64,000 nt of DNA from Desulfomonilaceae bacterium (lineage in GTDB: Bacteria > Desulfobacterota > Desulfomonilia > Desulfomonilales > Desulfomonilaceae), in the NCBI GenBank assembly GCA_041662605.1, contig JBAZSD010000012.1, positions 1 through 64,000 on the forward strand, read 5' to 3'. The position numbers and the translations under genes were made by a program. Below, one piece after another: positions 17,224-25,889 of this stretch. The first letter of the stretch is position 1, and each line of letters starts with the position of its first letter. The notes under the pieces were generated by a model. It did no database searches. It was not told the DNA's origin and saw nothing but the letters and a program-made list of their open reading frames with translations.

Positions 17224-18188
17224 CTATGCTTTTCCCTTCCAAAGGGAGACAAGAGCTTTTCCTGAATCAGCCCACCGACACCTTGAGGAAAGAACAGCAC
17301 GATCATGATTAGAGTAACTCCCAAGAACATGCCCCAGTATTGAGTGTAGGAACTCAGGAAACTGTTCAGAAGAACTATGATCGCTGCGCCGAGCGCAGGG
17401 CCTAGAAATAAATGCATTCCGCCTAGCAACCCCATAAGGATGACGTCTCCGGAAGCTGTCCAGAAAAAAAGATCCGGTGATAATGACGTCTCAAAGAGAG
17501 TAAATAAAGCTCCCGCAATACCAGAGAAAAAAGCGGAAATTACGAACGCTATGAGCTTGTATTTGTTTACATTTACTCCAATAAACTCAGATCGTTCGGA
17601 ATTTTCACGGATTGTGCGCAACATCAGCCCGAAAGGAGATCTGGTGATGCGCCACAAGATGTAAATACATGGCAGTATGACTATCAAAGCGAAGAAATAA
17701 TAATTTACATAGGTATCAAGAGTTGAGATCAAATCGGGAACCTTAATTCCCTGTATCCCATCATCACCAAAGGTAAAACTGCGCCACTTGTAGACGAGTA
17801 TATAAAGAAGCTGCGAGAAGGATAGTGTCAGTGTAGCAAAATAAAACACCCCCTGTATTCGAACACTAAAATATCCCATTACAAGACCAACCAGCGCCGC
17901 TGCGAAGGGAGCGGCCAAGAAGGCGACGGCTGTAGGGCAATGGGTCTTAACAAGAAGCAGCCCACACGTGTACGCGCCAACCCCAAAAAAAGCGGCATGC
18001 CCGAAAGACATCATGCCACCATAACCCAGAACCAAATTGAAACTTATGGCAAAAAGAGCCCAGATCATAACCTTGATAATCACGTACAGATAAAATTGGG
18101 AGACATTTGCCGCTACAAATGGGACGGCGACAAGGAAAAGAATCACAGTCGATATCAAGGATGTTTTCCAGGCGTTGTTCACCCTCAT
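17220..18188 (-). CDS. livM: Branched-chain amino acid ABC transporter permease LivM
   Basis: The 322-residue integral membrane protein has about nine helices and the LivM motifs NLVLGYGGMMSFGHAAFFGVGAY (here split in helix 2-3) and the cytoplasmic EAA-like SPFGLMLRTIRENSERSEFIGV loop that contacts the ATPases. It forms the permease with LivH, whose gene is 14 bases upstream. It is typical in length and has no anomalies. Confidence 0.94.
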   Translation of the reverse strand: MRVNNAWKTSLISTVILFLVAVPFVAANVSQFYLYVIIKVMIWALFAISFNLVLGYGGMMSFGHAAFFGVGAYTCGLLLVKTHCPTAVAFLAAPFAAALVGLVMGYFSVRIQGVFYFATLTLSFSQLLYILVYKWRSFTFGDDGIQGIKVPDLISTLDTYVNYYFFALIVILPCIYILWRITRSPFGLMLRTIRENSERSEFIGVNVNKYKLIAFVISAFFSGIAGALFTLFETSLSPDLFFWTASGDVILMGLLGGMHLFLGPALGAAIIVLLNSFLSSYTQYWGMFLGVTLIMIVLFFPQGVGGLIQEKLLSPFGREKHR

Positions 18189-18202
18189 AAATACTTCCTT
18201 AC

Positions 18203-19090
18203 CTACCTGCCTGATTTGCCCAAAAGGCCCGACGGTCTAAAAATTATTATCAGAGCCGCCAAAGCAAAAAGAAAAGCCATGGCGTATTTTTCCAGAACCA
18301 ATATCCCGAAAGCATATGTTTGGCCGGTGATTAGCGCAGCTAAAAGGGCTCCCCAGACATTTCCCAAGCCACCTATTATTACGACAAGAAAACATTCAAT
18401 AATGATCAGAATGTCCATACCGAGCGCAAGCCTTATCGTAGGCGCCATGACTACCCCTGCTAGCCCGGCTAACGCTGTGGCCACCATGAAGACTACGGTA
18501 AACAGGGTGGACACGTTGTAACCCAGCAAGCCAACCATATCGCCCTGTTCCGCAGCAGCCCTGAGAAGCTTCCCTACTTTGGCGTATTTCAGAATTAGCC
18601 ACATTGCCAAAGCCACAATAAGCCCCGTTATTATTATGAAAAAATAATAAACCGGGAATTCCTGCCCCAAAAACAATACAGATCCCGTAAGCTGAGGGGG
18701 CATTCTAACAATCCTCATATCCGTTCCCCATATTAATTTTACGGAATCGTTGAAAACAAAAACCAATGCGTAAGTAAGAAGGATCTGCAGGAGATGTTCC
18801 TTTTCATAAATTCTTCGCAACAGGAGCCATTCTACAATTCCACCGACAATGCTTACGATGACTGGAACAGTAATAAGAGCAATCCAGAAACCGTAGGGTC
18901 CCGCCATGAAAAACTGCGTCACGGAATAAGCTAAATAAGCGGACAGCATATAAAATGAGCCGTGAGCGAAATTAATTACCCGCATGACCCCAAAAACGAG
19001 CGTAAGGCCCGAGGCCATCAGGAACAGGATCATGCCATGACATAAGCCGCTTATGAACTGAGCAACGAACATTGACGCATCTAAATGCAT
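18203..19090 (-). CDS. livH: Branched-chain amino acid ABC transporter permease LivH
   Basis: The 295-residue permease has the LivH N-terminal SGLTLVFGVMRVINFAHG block near residues 27-44, and the coupling loop YAKVGKLLRAAAEQGDMVGLLGYN near residue 190. Around eight helices are visible. It is separated from the binding-protein gene by 170 bases that contain a strong hairpin, so the permease genes are likely expressed below the binding protein. The ATG at 19090 has a weak AGGTAGG site; a second ATG lies six codons inside. Confidence 0.94.
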   Translation of the reverse strand: MHLDASMFVAQFISGLCHGMILFLMASGLTLVFGVMRVINFAHGSFYMLSAYLAYSVTQFFMAGPYGFWIALITVPVIVSIVGGIVEWLLLRRIYEKEHLLQILLTYALVFVFNDSVKLIWGTDMRIVRMPPQLTGSVLFLGQEFPVYYFFIIITGLIVALAMWLILKYAKVGKLLRAAAEQGDMVGLLGYNVSTLFTVVFMVATALAGLAGVVMAPTIRLALGMDILIIIECFLVVIIGGLGNVWGALLAALITGQTYAFGILVLEKYAMAFLFALAALIIIFRPSGLLGKSGR

Positions 19091-19195
19091 AACCTACCTG
19101 TGTTAAACAACGTGCCCGAAGCGAATTACCGCCCCTCATTATGAGCGGCCACTGTTCAAGAAAACATTAATTGGAGTTAGCGCCCAACAGAAGAT

Positions 19196-19237
19196 GACAT
19201 TCCAGCGGCCCTGATCCGCGGCGACCGCCGGAATGTT
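19196..19237 (-). promoter_or_regulatory. Intercistronic stem-loop between livK and livH
   Basis: Inverted arms ACATTCC-A-GCGG and CCGC-C-GGAATGT form a stem of about 11 base pairs with one mismatch and a 16-base loop, 25 bases after the binding-protein stop. No T-tract follows, so it is more likely an mRNA-stabilising or processing element than a terminator. Binding proteins of such transporters are usually made in excess over the permease. Confidence 0.55.
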
Positions 19238-19260
19238 GCTATAACTATCTTAAAGAGTAT

Positions 19261-20520
19261 TTACTTTTCCTTTTTTCTCTCTTTCTCGATCTCTTCGCAG
19301 GAAGGCATGGTTTTCTCCGGTGATGTAGCTACCACGTTCTTGATCACCGGGAATGGAAACCCCTCAACCTGTTCGACCTTTCCCCAGAAAGCGGGAGTAG
19401 CGGCCTGATGATCGCACGCCCTCATCACGATTTTACCGATAGGTGTGTCGATGGACAAACCTTCCATCGCTGAAACCACGTTTTCAGTGTCGGTAGTCCC
19501 TGCCTTGAGGATTGCGTCGGTAAGGAACTTTGCGCAGCAGTAGCCGGCGAATACTCCAATACCTGACGGGTACTTATCAGGAGAGCCAAGTTTGGTGGTA
19601 TATTCGAGGTATTTTGCGACGAAACTCTTATTCTCGGGAGTGTTGGGATAATACCACAAATAATTGGAACCGCCGAAAATTCCCGTAGGCATATCGCTTT
19701 TTAGTATCATCGGGATGATGGAATCGGCAAAAGCAAAAGCAAACAGCGGGAATTTCTCGGTCAGTCCAAAAAGCTTCGCTTGCTTGCTAAAAGGGAGTAG
19801 ACCCGAAGCCCCAAAGGCCACATATACGGCATCAGGTTTTGCCCCTGCTAAAGCGGTCATATAGGGGCTATAATCTGTTTCACCGACTTTGGGCCATGCC
19901 TCACCTATCTTTTCCACGTCAGGTCTGTTCTTTTTAAGGCCTTTCCAGAAATTGTCCGCTATGGAATGGCCATATTCGTAATCCTCACCAATGATATACC
20001 ATTTTTTGAAAGGCATGGTGGCCGCATATTCGCCTCCTGCCAGCCCTTCAATGTCGGCGCTCGGACACCCTCTAAATACGTATCTGTGACCTTTTTCCCC
20101 AGTTATTCGATCAGAGCGGGAAATATGAATAATAAAAAGTTTTTTCTTCTGTTTAGCATATTCAGACACAGCAAGGGCGGAGGCGCTGTTGGTAGTTCCA
20201 GCCAGAAAATCCACGTTATCTTTCAAAACCAGTTCTCGGGCGTAAGAAAGCGCTTCATCCGGTTTGAACTTATCATCTCTGATGACCAGCTCAATCTTTC
20301 GTCCGTTTAGTCCGCCTTTGGCGTTGAATTCATCAATCACCATTTTCCACGCGGTAAGAGCAGGCTTTGTAAACGCTGCGGCTCCTCCGGTATAGCAGTC
20401 GATCATACCTATTTTGATTGGTTTTTCCGCGAGTGAAGGCGAAGCCGTCATAGTGAAAAGTATAACAGCCGCTAGACCCAAAACGAGCATGACTGATCTG
20501 AACCTTTTGTTGAACAGCAT
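19261..20520 (-). CDS. livK: Periplasmic substrate-binding protein of the Liv-type ABC transporter
   Basis: The 419-residue protein starts with a clear signal peptide (residues 1-31, ending SPSLA) and continues as a type-1 periplasmic binding fold: KIGMIDCYTGGAAAF near residue 35, FNAKGGLNGRKIELVIRDDKFKPDEA near residue 70, and GTTNSASALAVSEYAKQKK near residue 107. It captures the solute in the periplasm for LivHMGF. Proteins of this group bind leucine-type, aromatic or other carboxylic ligands, and the pocket cannot be read reliably. The ATG has a strong AAGGAGGAG site. The gene lies directly downstream of glcF-like, linking uptake to the iorAB/glcDF oxidation genes. Confidence 0.9.
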   Translation of the reverse strand: MLFNKRFRSVMLVLGLAAVILFTMTASPSLAEKPIKIGMIDCYTGGAAAFTKPALTAWKMVIDEFNAKGGLNGRKIELVIRDDKFKPDEALSYARELVLKDNVDFLAGTTNSASALAVSEYAKQKKKLFIIHISRSDRITGEKGHRYVFRGCPSADIEGLAGGEYAATMPFKKWYIIGEDYEYGHSIADNFWKGLKKNRPDVEKIGEAWPKVGETDYSPYMTALAGAKPDAVYVAFGASGLLPFSKQAKLFGLTEKFPLFAFAFADSIIPMILKSDMPTGIFGGSNYLWYYPNTPENKSFVAKYLEYTTKLGSPDKYPSGIGVFAGYCCAKFLTDAILKAGTTDTENVVSAMEGLSIDTPIGKIVMRACDHQAATPAFWGKVEQVEGFPFPVIKNVVATSPEKTMPSCEEIEKERKKEK

Positions 20521-20583
20521 CTTTCTCCTCCTTGTATGTGAGTTTCACTTGAAAAACGGTTGCTTCAAAAGATAACCCTATGA

Positions 20584-20598
20584 AGCGCCCTTGGCGCT
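20584..20598 (-). promoter_or_regulatory. Short GC-rich hairpin between glcF-like and livK genes
   Basis: AGCGCC-CTT-GGCGCT gives a 6-base-pair stem with a 3-base loop in the 107-base gap before the livK gene. No T-run follows on the minus strand, so an attenuating or processing role is possible but unproven. Confidence 0.35.
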
Positions 20599-20627
20599 CC
20601 GGACTTACAAAGTTCTTCCAGTCAAAT

Positions 20628-21878
20628 TTATTGGTTCGTCATGAACCTGGACACAAGCTGCACCGTGTGCAAGACATCTATGTTGTCGTCTGCGGACATA
20701 TTGCCGGTCAATGTTAGCCGACACCCCGGACAACCTGTCGCTACAATATTAGCGCCGGTAGCTTTTATATTGTTGGTTTTTCTGGATGTGACACCGGACG
20801 AGATATCGACGTTTTCGAACTGGTATGATCCAGCGCCACCACAGCACTCATTTGAGCCCTCCATCTCGACAAACTTGATTCCATCGATGCCGCTCAATAT
20901 CGTCCTTGGTTCCAGCGTTACTCCCATTCCTCTGACGAGGTGGCAGGGATCGTGGTAGGTTACTACCAATTGCTGGTCAGTGGTATTGCGTAGAATTGGC
21001 AATTCTTCGATACGTTCAGAAACAATTTGAGAAACATCTTTAACTTTATTTGCGACTCTTTTTGCTTTCTCCGTATCCAAGCCTAGATCTTCCAGCAATT
21101 CCGGTATTCCCTTTTTCAAGGCTGCCCCGCAAGTAGCGCAATCCACAACGATAGCGTCAGCGTCAACTCCATCAAGAATATCCAGGTTTTTAAAAATATT
21201 AGGCAGTGACGATTCCACCGCGCCGCTGAGGAACAATGGGGCGGAGCAGCAGACTAGACCCCTGGGAATTATGACCTCCAACCCTAGTTGGGACAAAACT
21301 CGCAGTACCGCGTCTCCAACATCATGGTAAATCAGGTCCGTAGCGCAACCGGTGAAATAAACGACGCTTCCTGACCTCTTCCTTGCAGGCGTGATGTTTT
21401 CCTTATTTTTGTTTCGGAATGTCTCTTTTGCTATTCTCGGAAACCTTGCCAGGGGTATGGCGCCGATTTTGGCGTCAGTTCGAAACACATCAACAAGAAG
21501 TCTTTGTCCTATTCGAGATAATAAAGCGGCTTTACGCAGTCTATCTCCGTTTTTAAGGATAGAGATCAAAAGTTTCTTGCCCAGTGTTTTTGGGGCGCGG
21601 TGGTCCATTTCAACACGCATAAGCCTGAACAGCCGGTCAATCCGAACTCCGCTTGGACAAAGCGAAGCGCATGCGTCACAAAGCATGCAACTCATTATCA
21701 GTCGACTTAATTCAGGGGTTAACTCGAGGTCTCTTTCGAGATAATGTTTGATTATTTGAACTCGTCCCCTTGGGGTATAATATTCCCGGCGCATAACCTT
21801 GAAGGTTGGGCACACCTGCTGGCACATCCCGCATTTGAAGCAGTGGTCCAGGTCGTCTTTAAGATTCTGCGGAAACAA
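20628..21878 (-). CDS. glcF: Glycolate/2-hydroxyacid oxidase iron-sulfur subunit (GlcF-like)
   Basis: The 416-residue protein has two N-terminal 4Fe-4S motifs (CFKCGMCQQVCP near residue 13, CMLCDACASLCP near residue 65) and two C-terminal CCG domains (GLVCCSAPL near residue 208, NECCGGAGSY near residue 340). This is the GlcF/heterodisulfide-reductase D layout. It takes electrons from the flavoprotein subunit (GlcD-like, gene 115 bases upstream) to quinone or another carrier at the membrane. TTG start with GCAGGAG six bases before. The real substrate may be an aryl- or branched-chain lactate rather than glycolate, given the iorAB neighbours. Confidence 0.9.
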   Translation of the reverse strand: MFPQNLKDDLDHCFKCGMCQQVCPTFKVMRREYYTPRGRVQIIKHYLERDLELTPELSRLIMSCMLCDACASLCPSGVRIDRLFRLMRVEMDHRAPKTLGKKLLISILKNGDRLRKAALLSRIGQRLLVDVFRTDAKIGAIPLARFPRIAKETFRNKNKENITPARKRSGSVVYFTGCATDLIYHDVGDAVLRVLSQLGLEVIIPRGLVCCSAPLFLSGAVESSLPNIFKNLDILDGVDADAIVVDCATCGAALKKGIPELLEDLGLDTEKAKRVANKVKDVSQIVSERIEELPILRNTTDQQLVVTYHDPCHLVRGMGVTLEPRTILSGIDGIKFVEMEGSNECCGGAGSYQFENVDISSGVTSRKTNNIKATGANIVATGCPGCRLTLTGNMSADDNIDVLHTVQLVSRFMTNQ

Positions 21879-21993
21879 AGATCTCCTGCCTTTTACATTA
21901 TCGGACGCCGGGTTTTTTGTGAGAGCAAAATGAATGTTGGCCTCTTGATCATAATTTAGTCCGACATGGCAATGTTCGATTTATGCTCCGAAT

Positions 21994-23376
21994 TCAAACA
22001 AACTTGCCTGGATTCAGTATACCCTTAGGATCAAAGCAGTTCTTTATGCCCTGTGTAATCTGAAGAGCGACTGGATCCATCTCCAAGCGCAAAAAGGGCG
22101 CCTTGGCGATTCCTATGCCGTGCTCGCCCGACAGCGTTCCGCCCAGGGCAAGGGCTTCAGGAATCAGTTCTTCGCAGACCGTCTGAACCCGCTTATACTC
22201 GTCTTCGTCCCGTTTATCGAAAACAATGCATGGATGAAGATTTCCATCACCCGCATGAGCCAAAATGCCGACTTGAATCCCGTGACGTTCCCCAATCTCC
22301 GTCACTTTCCTGATCATTGCCGTGAGCTGGGAAACAGGCACTGTCACGTCCTCGGTTATAATGTTAGGCCTCATCCGCATTACAGCCGGTCCGGCGGCTC
22401 GGCGAGCCAACCACAATCTCTCCGTTTCGGCTGAATCTTTGGCGATAATTATATTCTTTGCGTTCTTGTCAATTAGGGCGTTTTCAACCTGTCTCACTTC
22501 CCTGTCCAGAGTTTCAGGCGCTCCGTCTAACTGGATAAGCAGTATTCCCTCGACATCCGTAGGAAGTCCTAGGTTGAAGGACTTTTCTACAGCCTTCACC
22601 ACGAATCGGTCCATCAGTTCCAATGCTGCAGGAACAGACCCGCCGGCCATGATTGCCGCAACAGCGTCAGAGCAATCTTCAAGACGTTTGAAATCGGCTC
22701 GCATTGTGCGGCTTGCCGGTGATTTGGGAATCAGCCTCACCACAATTTCTGTAATAATGCCAAGGGTGCCTTCAGAACCACAAATCAGAGTTGTAAGATT
22801 GTAGCCTGTCACATTCTTGAGTGTACGCCCGCCGGTTCTAAGTATGCTGCCGTCAGCAAGCGCCACCGTGAGTCCAAGCAAATAGTCCTTGGTGACACCA
22901 TATTTCAATGTTCTGGGTCCGCCGGCGTTTGTAGCGACAGTGCCTCCCATAGTTGCCACGGCCCACGAAGCGGGATCTGGGGGATACATCATTCCCCGTT
23001 TTTCAGCTTCACGCTGAAGATCGAGATTAATTACACCCGGCTCGACAGTAGCGGTGAGACTCTCGGCGTCAATTGAAAGTATTCTGTCCATCTTTGTGAG
23101 ACATACGACAATTCCTCCACGGATTGGTACGCTTTCACCAGCCAGATTTGTTCCCGCTCCACGAGGGGTGACTGATATAGCCTCCCGATGAGCGACTTTC
23201 ATGATAGCCGAAACTTCTTGTGTGGTTATCGGGAAGAGGACAATGTCCGGACGTTGTTCTTCGGTATAGGCGTCATATGAATAAGTGACGAGATGCTCAG
23301 GCAGGTCGGTGGCTCTGTCAGGACCAACTATCTGTACAAGTTCCTTTTTGATTTCATCCAGCATTGGTTGACTCAT
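21994..23376 (-). CDS. glcD: FAD-linked 2-hydroxyacid dehydrogenase (GlcD/D-lactate dehydrogenase-like)
   Basis: The 460-residue protein has an N-terminal PCMH-type FAD domain (TPRGAGTNLAGESVPIRGG near residues 68-86, PDPASWAVATMGGTVATNAGG near residue 133, CGSEGTLGIITE near residue 195) and the C-terminal oxidase domain with ILAHAGDGNLHP and GTLSGEHGIGIAKA. It oxidises a 2-hydroxy acid to the 2-oxo acid, feeding the IorAB reaction; lactate, glycolate or an aryl-lactate are candidates. It overlaps iorB by four bases (ATGA), so the two are translationally coupled. The electron path runs through the GlcF-like subunit. Confidence 0.92.
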   Translation of the reverse strand: MSQPMLDEIKKELVQIVGPDRATDLPEHLVTYSYDAYTEEQRPDIVLFPITTQEVSAIMKVAHREAISVTPRGAGTNLAGESVPIRGGIVVCLTKMDRILSIDAESLTATVEPGVINLDLQREAEKRGMMYPPDPASWAVATMGGTVATNAGGPRTLKYGVTKDYLLGLTVALADGSILRTGGRTLKNVTGYNLTTLICGSEGTLGIITEIVVRLIPKSPASRTMRADFKRLEDCSDAVAAIMAGGSVPAALELMDRFVVKAVEKSFNLGLPTDVEGILLIQLDGAPETLDREVRQVENALIDKNAKNIIIAKDSAETERLWLARRAAGPAVMRMRPNIITEDVTVPVSQLTAMIRKVTEIGERHGIQVGILAHAGDGNLHPCIVFDKRDEDEYKRVQTVCEELIPEALALGGTLSGEHGIGIAKAPFLRLEMDPVALQITQGIKNCFDPKGILNPGKFV

Positions 23377-23981
23377 TCACAGTTGGTCATTTCTTTGCCT
23401 ATGATGAAAGCCTTGAGATTAATGTCGACCCGGTCCTCTGAGATATTTTCTCTGACAGCTTTCTCCAATTCCTTTTCGGTAATTGAAACAATACCTGCTC
23501 CAGAGACAGCTCCGATCATGATAATGTTGGCGAGGACTGGATTACCCAATTCAATGGCTTTCTCCGTGGCTTCCAAAAAAAAAGCGTTTTTAGATAGGGC
23601 TCTTATTTTTGCTTTAAGGGCTTCCTTTTCAGGGTATGGCAAATTTCCGCATGTGACGTCAACCGGGAAAATTGGTCTGGTGTTGACAACTGCTATAGTG
23701 TTCTTGCTACCAAACTGGGCCAGGACTCGCACCGCTTCGGTTGGCTCGAGAGCTATGACAAGGTCGGCGCATCGCGGCGGAATCAATGGGCCGTATTGGT
23801 CTGTCATAGAAACCCTCATGTGGCTCATGACCGATCCCCCTCGTTGAGAAGCGCCGTAAGTTTCACCAATAGTAACCTTGTATCCCTGATCCACCAGTAC
23901 TGCTCCCAACAACTGGGTGCCAAGCACGTTGCCTTGCCCCCCTACGCCGGCAACCACAACATTGTAAGGATCTTTTTCCAT
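23373..23981 (-). CDS. iorB: Indolepyruvate ferredoxin oxidoreductase beta subunit IorB
   Basis: The 202-residue protein is the gamma-type 2-oxoacid oxidoreductase domain: VAGVGGQGNVLGTQLLG near residue 10, TYGASQRGGSVMSHMRVS near residue 42, and the ALEPTEAVR segment near residue 77. It starts one base after the iorA stop (TAA-ATG) with GGAGG inside the iorA end. It forms the holoenzyme with IorA, converting aryl- or branched-chain 2-oxo acids plus CoA to acyl-CoA and CO2 with ferredoxin reduction. Confidence 0.93.
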   Translation of the reverse strand: MEKDPYNVVVAGVGGQGNVLGTQLLGAVLVDQGYKVTIGETYGASQRGGSVMSHMRVSMTDQYGPLIPPRCADLVIALEPTEAVRVLAQFGSKNTIAVVNTRPIFPVDVTCGNLPYPEKEALKAKIRALSKNAFFLEATEKAIELGNPVLANIIMIGAVSGAGIVSITEKELEKAVRENISEDRVDINLKAFIIGKEMTNCE

Positions 23982-25889
23982 TTAGACGCCCTCCTTCACT
24001 ATGGCATGAGAGGGACAAATGTCAGCGCAAACCCCGCAACCTGTACATATCACGTCGTCAATACGGGCCTTTTTCGCGGAACGGTCCCATATAAGTCCGG
24101 GACACTTGAAAACTCGCGTACAAAGCCTGTCGCATCCGCATTCCTCTCCTATACACTTTTGAGGATCAATTCGAACCTGGTATTTCAGAGTCCCTTTTCT
24201 GCCACTTACAAGAGCGCATTCACGTCTCAAGACTAGAGCCTTTGGTTTTGTTTGGTCCTTTATCATTTCACAGACGGTTGAAATTGTTCCCTTCAGGTCG
24301 AACGGGTCCATTACCCGGGTTTCGAGCCCAAGAGATACGCAAAGATCTTCTATTACAATAGGATTAGTTGCATTTCCCATAGCGTCTATCGGGCTTCCCG
24401 GATGAGGCTGAAAACCGGTCATGGCAGTTGCGTTGTTGTCCAGTACGACTAGCAGGAATTTGGAATTCTGATGCACGGCATTTACAAGGACCGGAATGAC
24501 GGCATGGAAAAAAGTGGAATCTCCACAGACGGCAAGACTTGGCTGATTAATTCCAAACTGGCGCAATGAGCCGAAACCGCAGGCCATTCCAGCCCCTGAA
24601 CCCATAGCGTGGACGGTCTTCAGTTGGGAGAATCCGGTGGGAAATATCCCTAAAGCATAGCAACCGATGTCTCCAAAGAGAACGCCGTCCCTACCATCGA
24701 GAGCCAGAGCCTGCTTGATGGCCCACAGAGAGGCTCTGTGAGGACAGCCTGCGCAGAATGCCATGGCTCGTTGGGGAGCGTAATTTTCTATTGCGTCTTT
24801 CGCCAGGTTTGCGTAATTTTCGTCAATCTTTGGGACAACCCCCGTTACTTTCCCAAGAACCCCCAATACCAGGTCGGGGGATAACTCTCCTGTGCTGGGT
24901 ACGACTCCGGAGTTCTTGCCCACGAACTCTATTCGCGGAAGATCAAGATTGTGCTGGGCATAAAGCTCGGTGACATTATTCTCCAACACAGGGTCGACTT
25001 CTTCAAACAAAATTACCTTTTTGGTCTTCTGCAAATGATTGATGAGAAAAGCTCTCGGCAAGGGCCATGTGGTACCAACCTTGAGGACCCCTACCCGAGG
25101 ACGGAGCCCCAAAATGTCAACCGCCTCTTTGGAAAAAAACCAGCCTGATCCGCAAGTTATAATGAGGGTTTCTGGTATTTCGGATCCCCAATACTCGTTG
25201 AATTCCGAATCTCCCAGGATTTCTTCCGCCGTTTGAAGTCTTTTGTGGAGGGCGGGATGAGTAACGGATGTTGGTAAAGGGCACAAAGGTCTGGACGTAT
25301 CGAAATGTGGAGAAGGAAAATCTGTAGGGAGCTTCCCGAGAATCACATTTCCGCGGGCGTGAGATATCCTCGTGACGCTGCGAATCATCACAAAATTGCC
25401 GGTCATTCTGGAAAGTTCAAAGGCGTGGCGCACCATCTCTTTGGCCTCTTGAAATCCGCTTGGTTCCAAAAGGGGTATGTCCGCCAGCTTGGCAAATGAT
25501 CGGGAATCCTGTTCGTTAGAACTGGAAATTCCGGACGGATCATCCGCCACGATCACAACCAAACCGCCGCGAATTCCCGTAAGGTTTAAATTGAGCAAGA
25601 AATCGCATGCCACATTGAGACCGTTCTGTTTCATCGCGACCAGGGCGTTCATGTTTGATACAGCCGCAGCCGCTGCAACCTCTGCAGCGACTTTCTCATT
25701 CACGGACCACTCAACATAGATCCCCATTTTCTCGGCAACCTGGGCAAGGTTACCTATTATTTCAGACGAAGGATTGCCCGGGTAAGCGGCCGCCACACGC
25801 ACCCCAGCTTCCAGCGCTCCCCGTGCAATAGCTTCATTACCCATAAATAGAATCTCTTTGCCGGGCTCATCTAGAATCAATCGTGACAT
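23982..25889 (-). CDS. iorA: Indolepyruvate ferredoxin oxidoreductase alpha subunit IorA
   Basis: The 635-residue protein has a pyrimidine-type N-terminal domain (GNEAIARGALEAGVRVAAAYPGNPSSE split near residue 17-43, with an EKVAAEVAAAA helix), a TPP-binding domain (CAGCPHRASL near residue 376, GDIGCYALG, GDSTFFHAV, LDNNATAMTG) and a C-terminal 2x4Fe-4S ferredoxin domain (CIGEECGCDRLC, CTGCGVCADICP). It catalyses the first oxidative step of indolepyruvate/phenylpyruvate-type acids. Start has GGGGAG nine bases upstream. In amino-acid-degrading anaerobes this links transaminated aromatic amino acids to ferredoxin and acyl-CoA. Confidence 0.95.
   Translation of the reverse strand: MSRLILDEPGKEILFMGNEAIARGALEAGVRVAAAYPGNPSSEIIGNLAQVAEKMGIYVEWSVNEKVAAEVAAAAAVSNMNALVAMKQNGLNVACDFLLNLNLTGIRGGLVVIVADDPSGISSSNEQDSRSFAKLADIPLLEPSGFQEAKEMVRHAFELSRMTGNFVMIRSVTRISHARGNVILGKLPTDFPSPHFDTSRPLCPLPTSVTHPALHKRLQTAEEILGDSEFNEYWGSEIPETLIITCGSGWFFSKEAVDILGLRPRVGVLKVGTTWPLPRAFLINHLQKTKKVILFEEVDPVLENNVTELYAQHNLDLPRIEFVGKNSGVVPSTGELSPDLVLGVLGKVTGVVPKIDENYANLAKDAIENYAPQRAMAFCAGCPHRASLWAIKQALALDGRDGVLFGDIGCYALGIFPTGFSQLKTVHAMGSGAGMACGFGSLRQFGINQPSLAVCGDSTFFHAVIPVLVNAVHQNSKFLLVVLDNNATAMTGFQPHPGSPIDAMGNATNPIVIEDLCVSLGLETRVMDPFDLKGTISTVCEMIKDQTKPKALVLRRECALVSGRKGTLKYQVRIDPQKCIGEECGCDRLCTRVFKCPGLIWDRSAKKARIDDVICTGCGVCADICPSHAIVKEGV

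Noticed and set aside
20584..20598. Rho-independent terminator before livK
   Set aside because: The hairpin is only six pairs and no T-run follows.
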